Shown: positions 54,754 through 64,000 of the stretch, one piece after another | How positions within the stretch are numbered: the stretch's first letter is position 1 | Layout: each line of letters opens with the position of its first letter | Source: Azospirillum doebereinerae | GTDB lineage: Bacteria; Pseudomonadota; Alphaproteobacteria; Azospirillales; Azospirillaceae | Direction of reading: 5' to 3' | NCBI RefSeq assembly: GCF_003989665.1 | Contig: NZ_RZIJ01000004.1 | Location: 186,001-250,000 of the forward strand | DNA: 64,000 nt | Translations under genes and position numbers: made by a program | The notes under the pieces: model-generated | Databases searched by the model: none | The model's input: the letters and a program-made list of their open reading frames with translations, nothing else | What the model was told of the DNA's origin: nothing

Positions 54754-55842
54754 ATGCCATTCATCTCGGGTTCGATCGGAAAGGGAACGGCCTTGGTCCC
54801 GCGCGACGTCGAACGTTGGCACAACCCGGACTGGCGCACCCGGCTGGCCGCCTGGTGGGAAGGCTACGACCTTGCCCGCCTGCCCCGCCGCCCGCCGACC
54901 CGTTTGCCCGCCCGGTCGCCGCTCGACCGCCGCCCCGACCTGCGCCCCATCGACGCCCCCGGCCTGCCGGTCGCCGGCCCGACCTCGCCGCTGCCGGCGG
55001 CCGCCACCGACGCCGCCGCGGAAGCCCTGCGGCAGGATCTCGACCGGCTGTCCCTGATGCAGCTCGACCGCCACGGCGAACCGGTGTGGTCGGCCGCCCG
55101 GACCGAAGGCGCGCAGCTGCTGTGGGGGGAGGACCAGACCGGGCCGGGCGACGCCCAGTGGATGGTCGACTCGGTTCGACCCTTCGGATTGAACGCGGCC
55201 AAGAGCGTGCTCGACCTGTCCGCCGGGCTGGGCGGCCCGGCCCGCGCGCTGGCGAACGCTTGCGACACCTGGGTGACCGGGCTGGAGGCGTCGCCGCTGC
55301 TGGCGAAGCTGGCGATGGACCGTTCTAAGACGCTGGGCGTGTCCAAGAAGGCGCCCATCGCCCATTACGACCCGGAGCATTTCAACCAAGCCGGCAGCTT
55401 CGACCTCGTGATGGCCGACCGCATCGTCCACCGGGTGCGCGACAAGGAGCTGTTCCTCGACCGCATCGGCGATTGCGTCAAGCCCAAGGGCGGCATCCTG
55501 ATGTTCGACTACGTCATCGACGGCACGCCCGGCTCCTGGGACAACTGGAACGGCTGGCGCGAGGAGGAGCCGATGGAGGTCTACCCCTGGACCGGCACCC
55601 GGCTGGCCGACGAGTTGACGCAACGGAACCTGGATCTCCGCATCACCGAGGACTTGACGCAACTCCATCGCCGCCAGATCGTCGACCGTGTCCGCAAGCT
55701 GGGCGAGGCGCTGAAGACCTGCGCGCCGGAGCGGCGCGTGCTGAACGCCTTGGCGCGTGAATTGAAGCTGTGGTGGGCGCGGCTGCGCGTGCTGGGCAAC
55801 GGGCTGCGGTTCTGCCGCTACGTGGCGATGAAACCGGCGTGA
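54754..55842 (+). CDS. Class I SAM-dependent methyltransferase, phospholipid/small-molecule type
   Basis: A 362-residue protein with an unusual N-terminal region of about 140 residues (Pro/Arg-rich, LARLPRRPPTRLPARSPLDR). The methyltransferase core follows: motif I VLDLSAGLGGPARALAN (about 147-163), VTGLEASPLLAKLA, FDLVMADRIVHRVRD and a GILMFDYVID strand. The tail is rich in Arg/Leu helices. The pattern recalls phosphoethanolamine-type methyltransferases, but the acceptor is unknown. It has its own AT-rich promoter region, in contrast with the very GC-rich coding sequence. Confidence 0.78.
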   Translation: MPFISGSIGKGTALVPRDVERWHNPDWRTRLAAWWEGYDLARLPRRPPTRLPARSPLDRRPDLRPIDAPGLPVAGPTSPLPAAATDAAAEALRQDLDRLSLMQLDRHGEPVWSAARTEGAQLLWGEDQTGPGDAQWMVDSVRPFGLNAAKSVLDLSAGLGGPARALANACDTWVTGLEASPLLAKLAMDRSKTLGVSKKAPIAHYDPEHFNQAGSFDLVMADRIVHRVRDKELFLDRIGDCVKPKGGILMFDYVIDGTPGSWDNWNGWREEEPMEVYPWTGTRLADELTQRNLDLRITEDLTQLHRRQIVDRVRKLGEALKTCAPERRVLNALARELKLWWARLRVLGNGLRFCRYVAMKPA

Positions 55843-56357
55843 CGCTTGTCGGCACGCACGGGCTGCGTTGGTTTTTATTTTCAACAAAGATAGACACAGA
55901 TGAAATAAGACGGATGATTCATAATCATCCCCGAATACCATTCTCTCTTTTTTATCTTTATTAATCTGTGTTCATTTGTGTCAGAAAATCATTACCCCAT
56001 ACAGCAAGCTCAACGAAGATCCTCCACGCCCCACCCTTCGCGCCGACACCATCCTCATCGGCATGCGGAACAAAGGCCCATCACCCGACCGCTTAACGAC
56101 TTGCTCCCTTGTGGCACCTCCGCCCTTCGGATGGGTAATCCGAAATGGTCGTATGATCAAAGTCTGAATTCATCGGCCACTGGTACTGTACTCCACAAGA
56201 CCCAACATGCTCTGTGGACAGACGCGACACGCCGCTTTTCTTGAGGCATCGCGTTGATCTTGCGCGCGCTTCGCGCTAGATCTCGCGCTCAAGACACACG
56301 GTCGCCGCCGCTCACCGGACTCCGTCGCCGCAAGAAGACAAGCCAAGGAGACACCCC
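55843..56357. other. 515-base intergenic region with an AT-rich island before acnA
   Basis: Bases from about 55870 to 55990 are clearly AT-rich and contain GACACAGATGAA (55893-55904) opposed by TTCATTTGTGTC (55971-55982), an 11-of-12 inverted repeat. Inside is a perfect hairpin GGATGATT-CAT-AATCATCC (55912-55930). Overlapping small frames from 55976 to 56244 show no features. The acnA promoter should lie in the remaining part, but no clear boxes were found. The island resembles a remnant of foreign or mobile sequence. Confidence 0.55.
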
Positions 56358-59048
<2,691 letters not shown>

Positions 59049-59079
59049 GCTCCGCCGAACCTCGGGGATCACGACGCAA

Positions 59080-59108
59080 CGGCCGGAGCCTCACCGCTCC
59101 GGCCGTTT
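59080..59108 (+). terminator. acnA intrinsic terminator
   Basis: A perfect 10-bp stem CGGCCGGAGC / GCTCCGGCCG with a 6-base loop, then TTTCG, 32 bases after the stop. Confidence 0.85.
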
Positions 59109-59154
59109 CGCGTTCGCGGGAACAGACACCGGCACGGCGTGTTGAACGGACGCC

Positions 59155-60126
59155 ATGATCATCCCCCCGATCCTCCCCCCGCTCCGCTCCGCTCCCGACG
59201 GCTCACCGCGCCGCGTCGGCGTCGAGTTGGAGTTCGCCGATCTCGACGCCCCCTCGGCCGCCGCCGCCGTGCGGGCGCTGTATGGGGGAACCGTCACCCA
59301 GGAGAACCCCCACCGCTGCATCATCGCCGGCACCCGCTTCGGCACCTTCACGGTGGAACTCGACATGCGCTCCGCCCATCCCGGCGGCGGACCGAAGATC
59401 CTCGACCCGCTGCGGCCTCTGTGGGGCAACATCGGCAGTCTGGTCATGCCCTTCGAGATCGCGACCCCGCCGATGCCCTTCGACCGGCTGGGGGAGCTTG
59501 AGGCGCTGGTCGGCGCGCTCCGCGAGCGGGGCGCGGCCGGGACGCAGGCCAGCCCGCTCTTCGCCTTCGGCATGCACCTGAACCCGGAGGTGGCGCGGAC
59601 CGACGGCGACTACATCCTCGACCATCTGAAGGCCTTCCTGGTCCTGGCGCCCTGGCTGCGCGGGGAGATCAAGGTCGACCCCACGCGCCGGCTGTCGGGT
59701 TTCATCGCCGCCTTTCCGGTGGAGTACGCCGTGACGGTGGTCGATCCGGACTACCGCCCCGACCGCGACCGGCTGATCGGCGACTACCTCGCCGCCAACC
59801 CGACCCGCAACCGCGAGTTGGACCTGCTGCCGCTGTTCGCCCATCTCGACCCGGACCGGCTGGCCGCCACCATGGCCGACCCCCATGTCCGGCCGCGCCC
59901 GACCTTCCACTACCGGCTGCCCAACGCCCGGCTGGGCGATCCCGGCTGGTCGCTGACCGCCGACTGGAACCGCTGGGTCGCGGTGGAGGAACTGGCCGCC
60001 GACCGCGAACGGCTCGACCAAATGGGACGCGACTACCGCGACTTCGCCGCCCGCAAGGCGTTGGACTCCTGGGCGGCCGAGGTGGCGAGCCGCCTCCCCA
60101 CCCCAATCGACCCGGTCGCGGGCTGA
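59155..60126 (+). CDS. Amidoligase-family (COOH-NH2 ligase) enzyme
   Basis: A 323-residue ATP-grasp/glutamine-synthetase-like amidoligase of the Amidoligase_2 type. The conserved strands RRVGVELEFADLD (about residues 19-31) and FGTFTVELDM (about 62-71) and the FAFGMHLNPEVARTDGDYIL segment carry the acidic and His residues expected for metal and ATP. The family forms amide or peptide bonds in secondary metabolites or on proteins, with unknown substrates in most cases. The next gene, 13 bases downstream, is a C26 amidotransferase-like hydrolase, a partner predicted from comparative genomics of such ligases. Confidence 0.88.
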   Translation: MIIPPILPPLRSAPDGSPRRVGVELEFADLDAPSAAAAVRALYGGTVTQENPHRCIIAGTRFGTFTVELDMRSAHPGGGPKILDPLRPLWGNIGSLVMPFEIATPPMPFDRLGELEALVGALRERGAAGTQASPLFAFGMHLNPEVARTDGDYILDHLKAFLVLAPWLRGEIKVDPTRRLSGFIAAFPVEYAVTVVDPDYRPDRDRLIGDYLAANPTRNRELDLLPLFAHLDPDRLAATMADPHVRPRPTFHYRLPNARLGDPGWSLTADWNRWVAVEELAADRERLDQMGRDYRDFAARKALDSWAAEVASRLPTPIDPVAG

Positions 60127-60139
60127 AGGAGGGACCGCC

Positions 60140-60871
60140 ATGGCCGCCCTGATCGGCAAAGCCCGCCCCGTGGTCGGGCTCACCGCCTCGGTCCACGGCA
60201 GCCGCATCGCGTGGTGGGCGAACCGGCTGGCCCTGCGCCGCGCCGGAGCCTCGGCCGTCCGCATCACGGCGGAGCAGACCTACCCCATCGACCGGCTGGA
60301 CGCGCTGGTGGTCGGCGGCGGCGACGACATCGACGCGACGCTCTACGGCGAATCGGTGAACCCGCAGATCCGCATCGACCCGGAACGCGACCATCTGGAA
60401 ATGCGCGCGCTGGACTGCGCGGCCAAGCTGGGCCTGCCGGTGCTCGGCATCTGCCGGGGTTCGCAGATGATCAACGTGCATCGCGGCGGCTCGCTCCACA
60501 TGGACATCCACGCGATCTACGAGGAAGCGCCGCACATGCGCACCGTGCTGCCGCGCAAGCGCATCCGCATCGAGCCGGACAGCCGGCTCTACAGCATCCT
60601 GGGCATCGCCGAATGCCGGGTGAACGCGCTGCACCACCAGTCGGTGGACCGGCTGGGTGACGGGTTGCGGGTCGTCGCCCGCGAGCGCGCTGGGATCGTC
60701 CAGGGCATCGAGGCGTCGGCCGAGCCCTTTCTGATCGGCGTGCAATGGCACCCCGAATACCTGCTCACCGACAGCCGCCAGCAGGGGCTGTTCCGCACGC
60801 TGGTGGACACCGCGCTGGGACATCCCCCCGCCTACGAACCGCTGCCGGACGCCGTGCAAGCCGCCGACTGA
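60140..60871 (+). CDS. Class I glutamine amidotransferase-like (peptidase C26/PuuD) hydrolase
   Basis: A 243-residue gamma-glutamyl hydrolase-type protein. VVGGGDDIDATLYG precedes the nucleophile elbow VLGICRGSQMINVHRGG (Cys in GICRG). The catalytic His/Glu are in IGVQWHPEYL, with HHQSVDRLG before it. Relatives cleave gamma-glutamyl amides such as gamma-glutamyl-GABA. Beside an amidoligase it could remove or recycle the amide-linked product, or provide ammonia; which one is not known. It is translationally close to the ligase, and a perfect terminator follows. Confidence 0.88.
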   Translation: MAALIGKARPVVGLTASVHGSRIAWWANRLALRRAGASAVRITAEQTYPIDRLDALVVGGGDDIDATLYGESVNPQIRIDPERDHLEMRALDCAAKLGLPVLGICRGSQMINVHRGGSLHMDIHAIYEEAPHMRTVLPRKRIRIEPDSRLYSILGIAECRVNALHHQSVDRLGDGLRVVARERAGIVQGIEASAEPFLIGVQWHPEYLLTDSRQQGLFRTLVDTALGHPPAYEPLPDAVQAAD

Positions 60872-60917
60872 CGACGCCGGATCCGCGCCCCCACCCTTGG
60901 AAAGGAAGCCGGAACGG

Positions 60918-60955
60918 AAAACGGGCGCGCCGGACCGATCCGGCGCGCCCGTTTT
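60918..60955. terminator. Perfect 17-bp bidirectional terminator
   Basis: AAAACGGGCGCGCCGGA pairs without mismatch with TCCGGCGCGCCCGTTTT around a 4-base CCGA loop. A-run and T-run flank it on the two strands, so it serves both the C26 gene and the convergent gene at 61008. Confidence 0.92.
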
Positions 60956-61007
60956 CCGCGCGGGGTCCCCGCTCCGCCGAAACGGAGCGGGGAAAAGCCT
61001 CGACTCC

Positions 61008-61361
61008 TTATTGGTCGGGGCCGCAGTTCGGGGTGCCCGGAGGACAATGGGTGCCGGTGCCGGTCTGGCTGTCGCGCGGAACGTTGCTGCCGGTGGCGTT
61101 GCCCATGCCCGACGGAGCGGTCGTGATGCCCGGCATGCTGCTGGAGCTGCCCGAACCGTTGGTCATGGTGCCGGTCGAACCGGCGGTGCCGGGAGAAACC
61201 GGGTTGATCGGGTTGGCGGGGCCGGCCGTCGAGTTGCCAGCCGACGGCGACGTGGTGGAACCCGGATAGGTCGGGGTCGCGGGAGACGACGACATCTGGG
61301 CCATGGCCGAGCCGGTCATCAGGAGAACCGCCGAAACGGCGCCGATCATCAGGTTACGCAT
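61008..61361 (-). CDS. Secreted low-complexity protein (Ser/Gly/Pro/Thr-rich)
   Basis: A 117-residue protein with a standard signal peptide (MRNLMIGAVSAVLLMTGSAM AQ, cleavage about residue 22). The mature part of about 95 residues is rich in Ser, Gly, Pro, Thr and Asn and has no predicted secondary structure. Two cysteines close to the end (THCPPGTPNCGPDQ) could form a disulfide. A GAGGAG site lies upstream of ATG 61361. No function can be assigned. Confidence 0.72.
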   Translation of the reverse strand: MRNLMIGAVSAVLLMTGSAMAQMSSSPATPTYPGSTTSPSAGNSTAGPANPINPVSPGTAGSTGTMTNGSGSSSSMPGITTAPSGMGNATGSNVPRDSQTGTGTHCPPGTPNCGPDQ

Positions 61362-61632
61362 CCTCGAAATCTCCTCATCTGGTGGCGACGCCGCGCGTTC
61401 GGGCGCCTTTCCGAAAGGAACGGGGGCCGGTTCTGACCCCGCCGGGGGTCCGGCCCCTTTCACCCATCCTCAACAGGCGCCCGGCGATATGGTTTCCACC
61501 GGCACCCAAGCATTTTGGGGAAGGCAATCGCGCCAATGGACAGCCCTCGAAAGCCCCACCCGCGGCCGTGGAACCGGAGCGCTGCAAGGGGGTTGCATCG
61601 CCAGCCCCCACCATGCCGAGCCGCCCTCAACC

Positions 61633-63249
61633 ATGCCGGATGCGACCCCCGCCAAACGCGACCGCCACGCCCAGCGCCCGGTCCGGCGCCCGGTCCGGCC
61701 CCCAGTCCAGCCCCCGGTTCTGCGTCCCGGCGAGACCTGCTGGCGGGTCGAGCGGGCCGACCGGCTGGCCGTGCTGATCGACGGCGCCGCCTTTTTCGAC
61801 GCCGCCCGCGCCGCGATGGAGAAGGCGCAGCGCTCGATCCTCCTGGTTGGCTGGGACATCGACCCGCGCATGTGCCTGGACCCGGACCATCCCGAACCGC
61901 TCGGCGATTTCCTAGCCCGGTTGGTGGCCGAGCGCCCGGAGTTGCGCGTGCGCGCCCTGAAATGGGACATGCCCTTCCCCATCACTCTGGAGCACCCGCA
62001 CGAGCCGCTGGAGGATCTCGACCGCCACACCGGAGACCGGCTGAACGCGCGGCTCGATGGCGAATTGCCGGTCGGCGCCGCGCAGCACCAGAAGATCCTG
62101 GTGATCGACGACGCGCTGGCCTTCTGCGGCGGCATCGATCTGGCCGGCGACCGCTGGGACACGCCCGAGCACCGCGACGACGAGCCGCGCCGCTGCTGGC
62201 CGAACGGCGAAGCCTACGCACCGCGCCACGACGCGATGATGATGGTGGACGGCGCCGCCGCCGCCGCGCTGGCCGATCTGGCCCGCGAACGCTGGCGCTG
62301 CGCCACCGGGGAGACGCTGGCCCCCTGCTCTCCGCCCGATCCCGATCCCTGGCCCGGGACCGTCGCCCCGGCCCTGACCGGCGCCACCGTGGGCGTGTCG
62401 CGCACGGTTCCGGAAACCGCCGATCACCCGGCGATCCGCGAGAGCGAGGCCCTGATTTTCGCCGCCATCGCGGCGGCGGAGCGGACCATCTATCTCGAGA
62501 ACCAGTATTTCGCCTCGGCCCGCCTCGCCGACGCGCTGGCCGCCCGCCTGTCCGAGCCGGACGGGCCGGAGGTTGTGCTGATTGTGCCGATGGAAAGCCC
62601 AAGTTGGTTCGACCGCATGGCCATGGACACGCCGCGCTCGGTGGCCCTGCAATGCCTGCGCGCGGCCGACCGCCACGGGCGGTTGCGGGCGATGACCCCG
62701 GTCACCCCGGCCGGGACCGGAATCGTCGTGCATTCGAAGATCGTCGTGGTGGACGGGCGGCTGCTGCGGGTCGGGTCGTCCAACCTCAACAACCGCTCAA
62801 TGGGCTACGACACCGAATGCGACCTGACGGTGGAGGCGGCGCCGGAGGAAATGGCGGTGTCGGAGGCCATCGTCGCCACCCGCGACCGCCTGCTGGCCGA
62901 GCATCTGGGGGTGGAGCCGGTCCTGCTCTCCGCCACGGTCAAGCGGACCGGCAGCCTCGCCGCCGCCATCGACCAGTTGAACAAGGAGGAGGGCCGGCGC
63001 CTGCTGGCCCTTCCCGACACCGACCCCAGCCTGACCGAGCAGGCCTTCGCGACGCTGCGCATCGCCGATCCCGACCATCCGGACGAAGCCTGGGCGGTGT
63101 GGAAACGCGTGCCGGTGCCCGCCCCCGCCCGCCCGGCCTTGCGCGCGGCGGCGGCGGTGCTGCTGACGGCCGGCGTCGCCATGGGCGTGTGGAGCGTGGC
63201 GCGCGGGCTGAACAGCGCGACGGCGGAAACGGAGCATCCCGAGGATTGA
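61633..63249 (+). CDS. Phospholipase D-family protein (cardiolipin synthase-like)
   Basis: A 538-residue protein with two HKD catalytic motifs: QHQKILVIDDALAFCGGIDL (about residues 155-174) and HSKIVVVDGRLLRVGSSNLN (about 366-385), preceded by LLVGWDIDPRM. One C-terminal transmembrane segment (about 500-522, ALRAAAAVLLTAGVAMGVW) would anchor it, the reverse of typical cardiolipin synthases, which carry their helices at the N-terminus. The N-terminus has a Pro/Arg/Val repeat (RPVRRPVRPPVQPPV). It likely cleaves or transfers phosphatidyl groups, but synthase and hydrolase cannot be told apart. ATG 61633 starts the conserved part. Confidence 0.88.
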   Translation: MPDATPAKRDRHAQRPVRRPVRPPVQPPVLRPGETCWRVERADRLAVLIDGAAFFDAARAAMEKAQRSILLVGWDIDPRMCLDPDHPEPLGDFLARLVAERPELRVRALKWDMPFPITLEHPHEPLEDLDRHTGDRLNARLDGELPVGAAQHQKILVIDDALAFCGGIDLAGDRWDTPEHRDDEPRRCWPNGEAYAPRHDAMMMVDGAAAAALADLARERWRCATGETLAPCSPPDPDPWPGTVAPALTGATVGVSRTVPETADHPAIRESEALIFAAIAAAERTIYLENQYFASARLADALAARLSEPDGPEVVLIVPMESPSWFDRMAMDTPRSVALQCLRAADRHGRLRAMTPVTPAGTGIVVHSKIVVVDGRLLRVGSSNLNNRSMGYDTECDLTVEAAPEEMAVSEAIVATRDRLLAEHLGVEPVLLSATVKRTGSLAAAIDQLNKEEGRRLLALPDTDPSLTEQAFATLRIADPDHPDEAWAVWKRVPVPAPARPALRAAAAVLLTAGVAMGVWSVARGLNSATAETEHPED

Positions 63250-63286
63250 GCTGGGGCCGCCCCGTTCACGCCCCTTCCCCCCAGGC

Positions 63287-63333
63287 AAGGAAAAGGCCCC
63301 TCCTTCCAATCCAGGAAGGAGGGGCTCTTTCCT
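63287..63333. terminator. Terminator between the PLD-like gene and the OmpA gene
   Basis: The 12-bp stem GCCCCTCCTTCC / GGAAGGAGGGGC extends outward with AAGGAAA/TTTCCTT, with T-runs on both strands between convergent genes. Confidence 0.88.
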
Positions 63334-63341
63334 TGCGTCGA

Positions 63342-64000
63342 TCAGTAGCGGGTTTCCGCGACGGTGCCGTCGTCGGAGATCACCACATCGACCCGGCGGT
63401 TCTGCTGGCGGCCGGAGTCGTTGGTGTTCGACGCCACCGGCTGGGTCTCGCCGAAGCCCTGGGTGACGATGCGCGACGGGTTCACGCCACGCGCGGTCAG
63501 GGCGTCGCGCACCGCCTGGGCACGGGCCTCCGACAGGCGCAGATTGCTGTCGGCGTTGCCGGTGCTGTCGGTGTGCCCCTCGATCCGCAGGGTGCGGGCC
63601 GGGTAGCGCTGCATGAACTGGGCAAGCCGCTCGACCCGGTCGAAGGCGCCCGTCGTCAGGTCGGCCCGGCCGGTGGTGAAGAGGATGTCGCCCAGCGTCA
63701 TGACGAGACCGCGCTCCGTGCGCTCGGCCTGGAGGTCGCGGAGCTGCTGCTCCAGCTCGCTGTTGCGGGCCTGGAGGCGGTAGCTGTCGGCGTTGGCGAC
63801 CACCGTCTGCGCGCCCTTCACCCCGGCGGTCTCCTGCGCGATCTGGGCGCGGCGGCTGGCGACGTAGGACTGGTTGTCGATCTCCGACACGCTGCCGCCC
63901 TCGTTGCGGACGGCCTCGGCGCGGCGCAGGGCCTCCTCGGCGCGGCGCAGTTCCAGCGGCGCGTTGGCGCCGACGTCGGGGTTGGCGGCGGCGACGTTGT
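63342..64000 (-). CDS. OmpA-family outer-membrane protein with DUF4398-like N-terminal helix (5' end outside window)
   Basis: The frame stays open to the window edge, so at least the signal region is missing. The visible N-terminal part is helical (APLELRRAEEALRRAEAVRN), typical of DUF4398-OmpA fusions, followed by a coiled coil (LQARNSELEQQLRDLQAERT). The OmpA C-terminal domain (about 115 residues) has VMTLGDILFTTGRADLTTGA, IEGHTDSTGNADSN, LRLSEARAQAVRDAL and GFGETQPVASN. It is predicted to bind peptidoglycan non-covalently from the outer membrane. Confidence 0.9.
   Translation of the reverse strand, partial: NVAAANPDVGANAPLELRRAEEALRRAEAVRNEGGSVSEIDNQSYVASRRAQIAQETAGVKGAQTVVANADSYRLQARNSELEQQLRDLQAERTERGLVMTLGDILFTTGRADLTTGAFDRVERLAQFMQRYPARTLRIEGHTDSTGNADSNLRLSEARAQAVRDALTARGVNPSRIVTQGFGETQPVASNTNDSGRQQNRRVDVVISDDGTVAETRY

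Noticed and set aside
55976..56244. Two overlapping small frames (63 and 88 codons) before acnA
   Set aside because: They lie in different frames over the same bases, lack conserved features and have atypical composition; treated as non-coding.

Overview
The window is high-GC chromosomal DNA (roughly 68-70 % GC by eye) from an alphaproteobacterium. Gene content and order fit the Rhodospirillales, most probably Azospirillum of the A. brasilense group. The clues are an NDUFA12-type complex I subunit beside MlaD and DUF2155, the membrane pair TIGR02587/TIGR02588, an Hsp20-DUF1150 pair, several sensory systems, and lipid A/Kdo genes of an LPS-bearing Gram-negative. The genus is inferred from content, not from a database search. 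Coding density is high and genes often overlap by 1-4 bases. No phage, insertion sequence, transposase or CRISPR array was seen.

Layout. 1-3976: envelope glycolipid genes (glycosyltransferase cut by the window edge, waaA, lpxK, an LpxL-type acyltransferase). 4004-8272: a LysE exporter, NDUFA12, MlaD, a methyltransferase, a glycine-zipper lipoprotein, a DUF2155 protein and an alpha/beta hydrolase. 8393-13394: a sulfur/Fe-S block (cysE, iscR-like regulator, cysteine desulfurase, a divergent hscB, fdx, mnmA). 13486-16081: two tRNAs, TIGR02587/2588, rplU-rpmA. 16207-21505: obgE, proB, a HAD hydrolase, TauE/SafE, proA. 21514-29733: nadD-rsfS-rlmH-gpmI-envC-ctpA-yibQ-rppH, interrupted by two copies of one palindromic repeat in opposite orientations.

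29908-43505 is the most distinctive region. It is a complete chemotaxis operon (STAS, cheY, cheA, cheW, transducer, cheR, cheD, cheB, soluble transducer) that runs without a break into a partner-switching module: a STAS anti-anti-sigma-like protein, an RsbW-like HATPase, and two tandem response-regulator/PP2C proteins. The first PP2C has lost two metal-binding aspartates and the first STAS has lost its phosphorylatable serine, so one copy of each pair looks like a non-catalytic or constitutive partner. Joining CheA phosphorelay to an RsbU/RsbW/RsbV-type switch is the best candidate here for a poorly described system.

43520-64000: a palindromic repeat, rpsD, an FAD oxidoreductase, hsp20-DUF1150 with a possible heat-shock promoter, a conserved protein of unknown function, a TerB protein, DUF2141, a membrane LytTR protein, a large hybrid histidine kinase, an exonuclease, a Nudix hydrolase, a methyltransferase behind an unusually AT-rich promoter, and acnA. 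These are followed by an amidoligase next to a C26 glutamine-amidotransferase-like hydrolase (a probable amide-bond synthesis/hydrolysis pair), a secreted low-complexity protein, a phospholipase D/cardiolipin synthase-like protein, and an OmpA-family protein cut by the window end.
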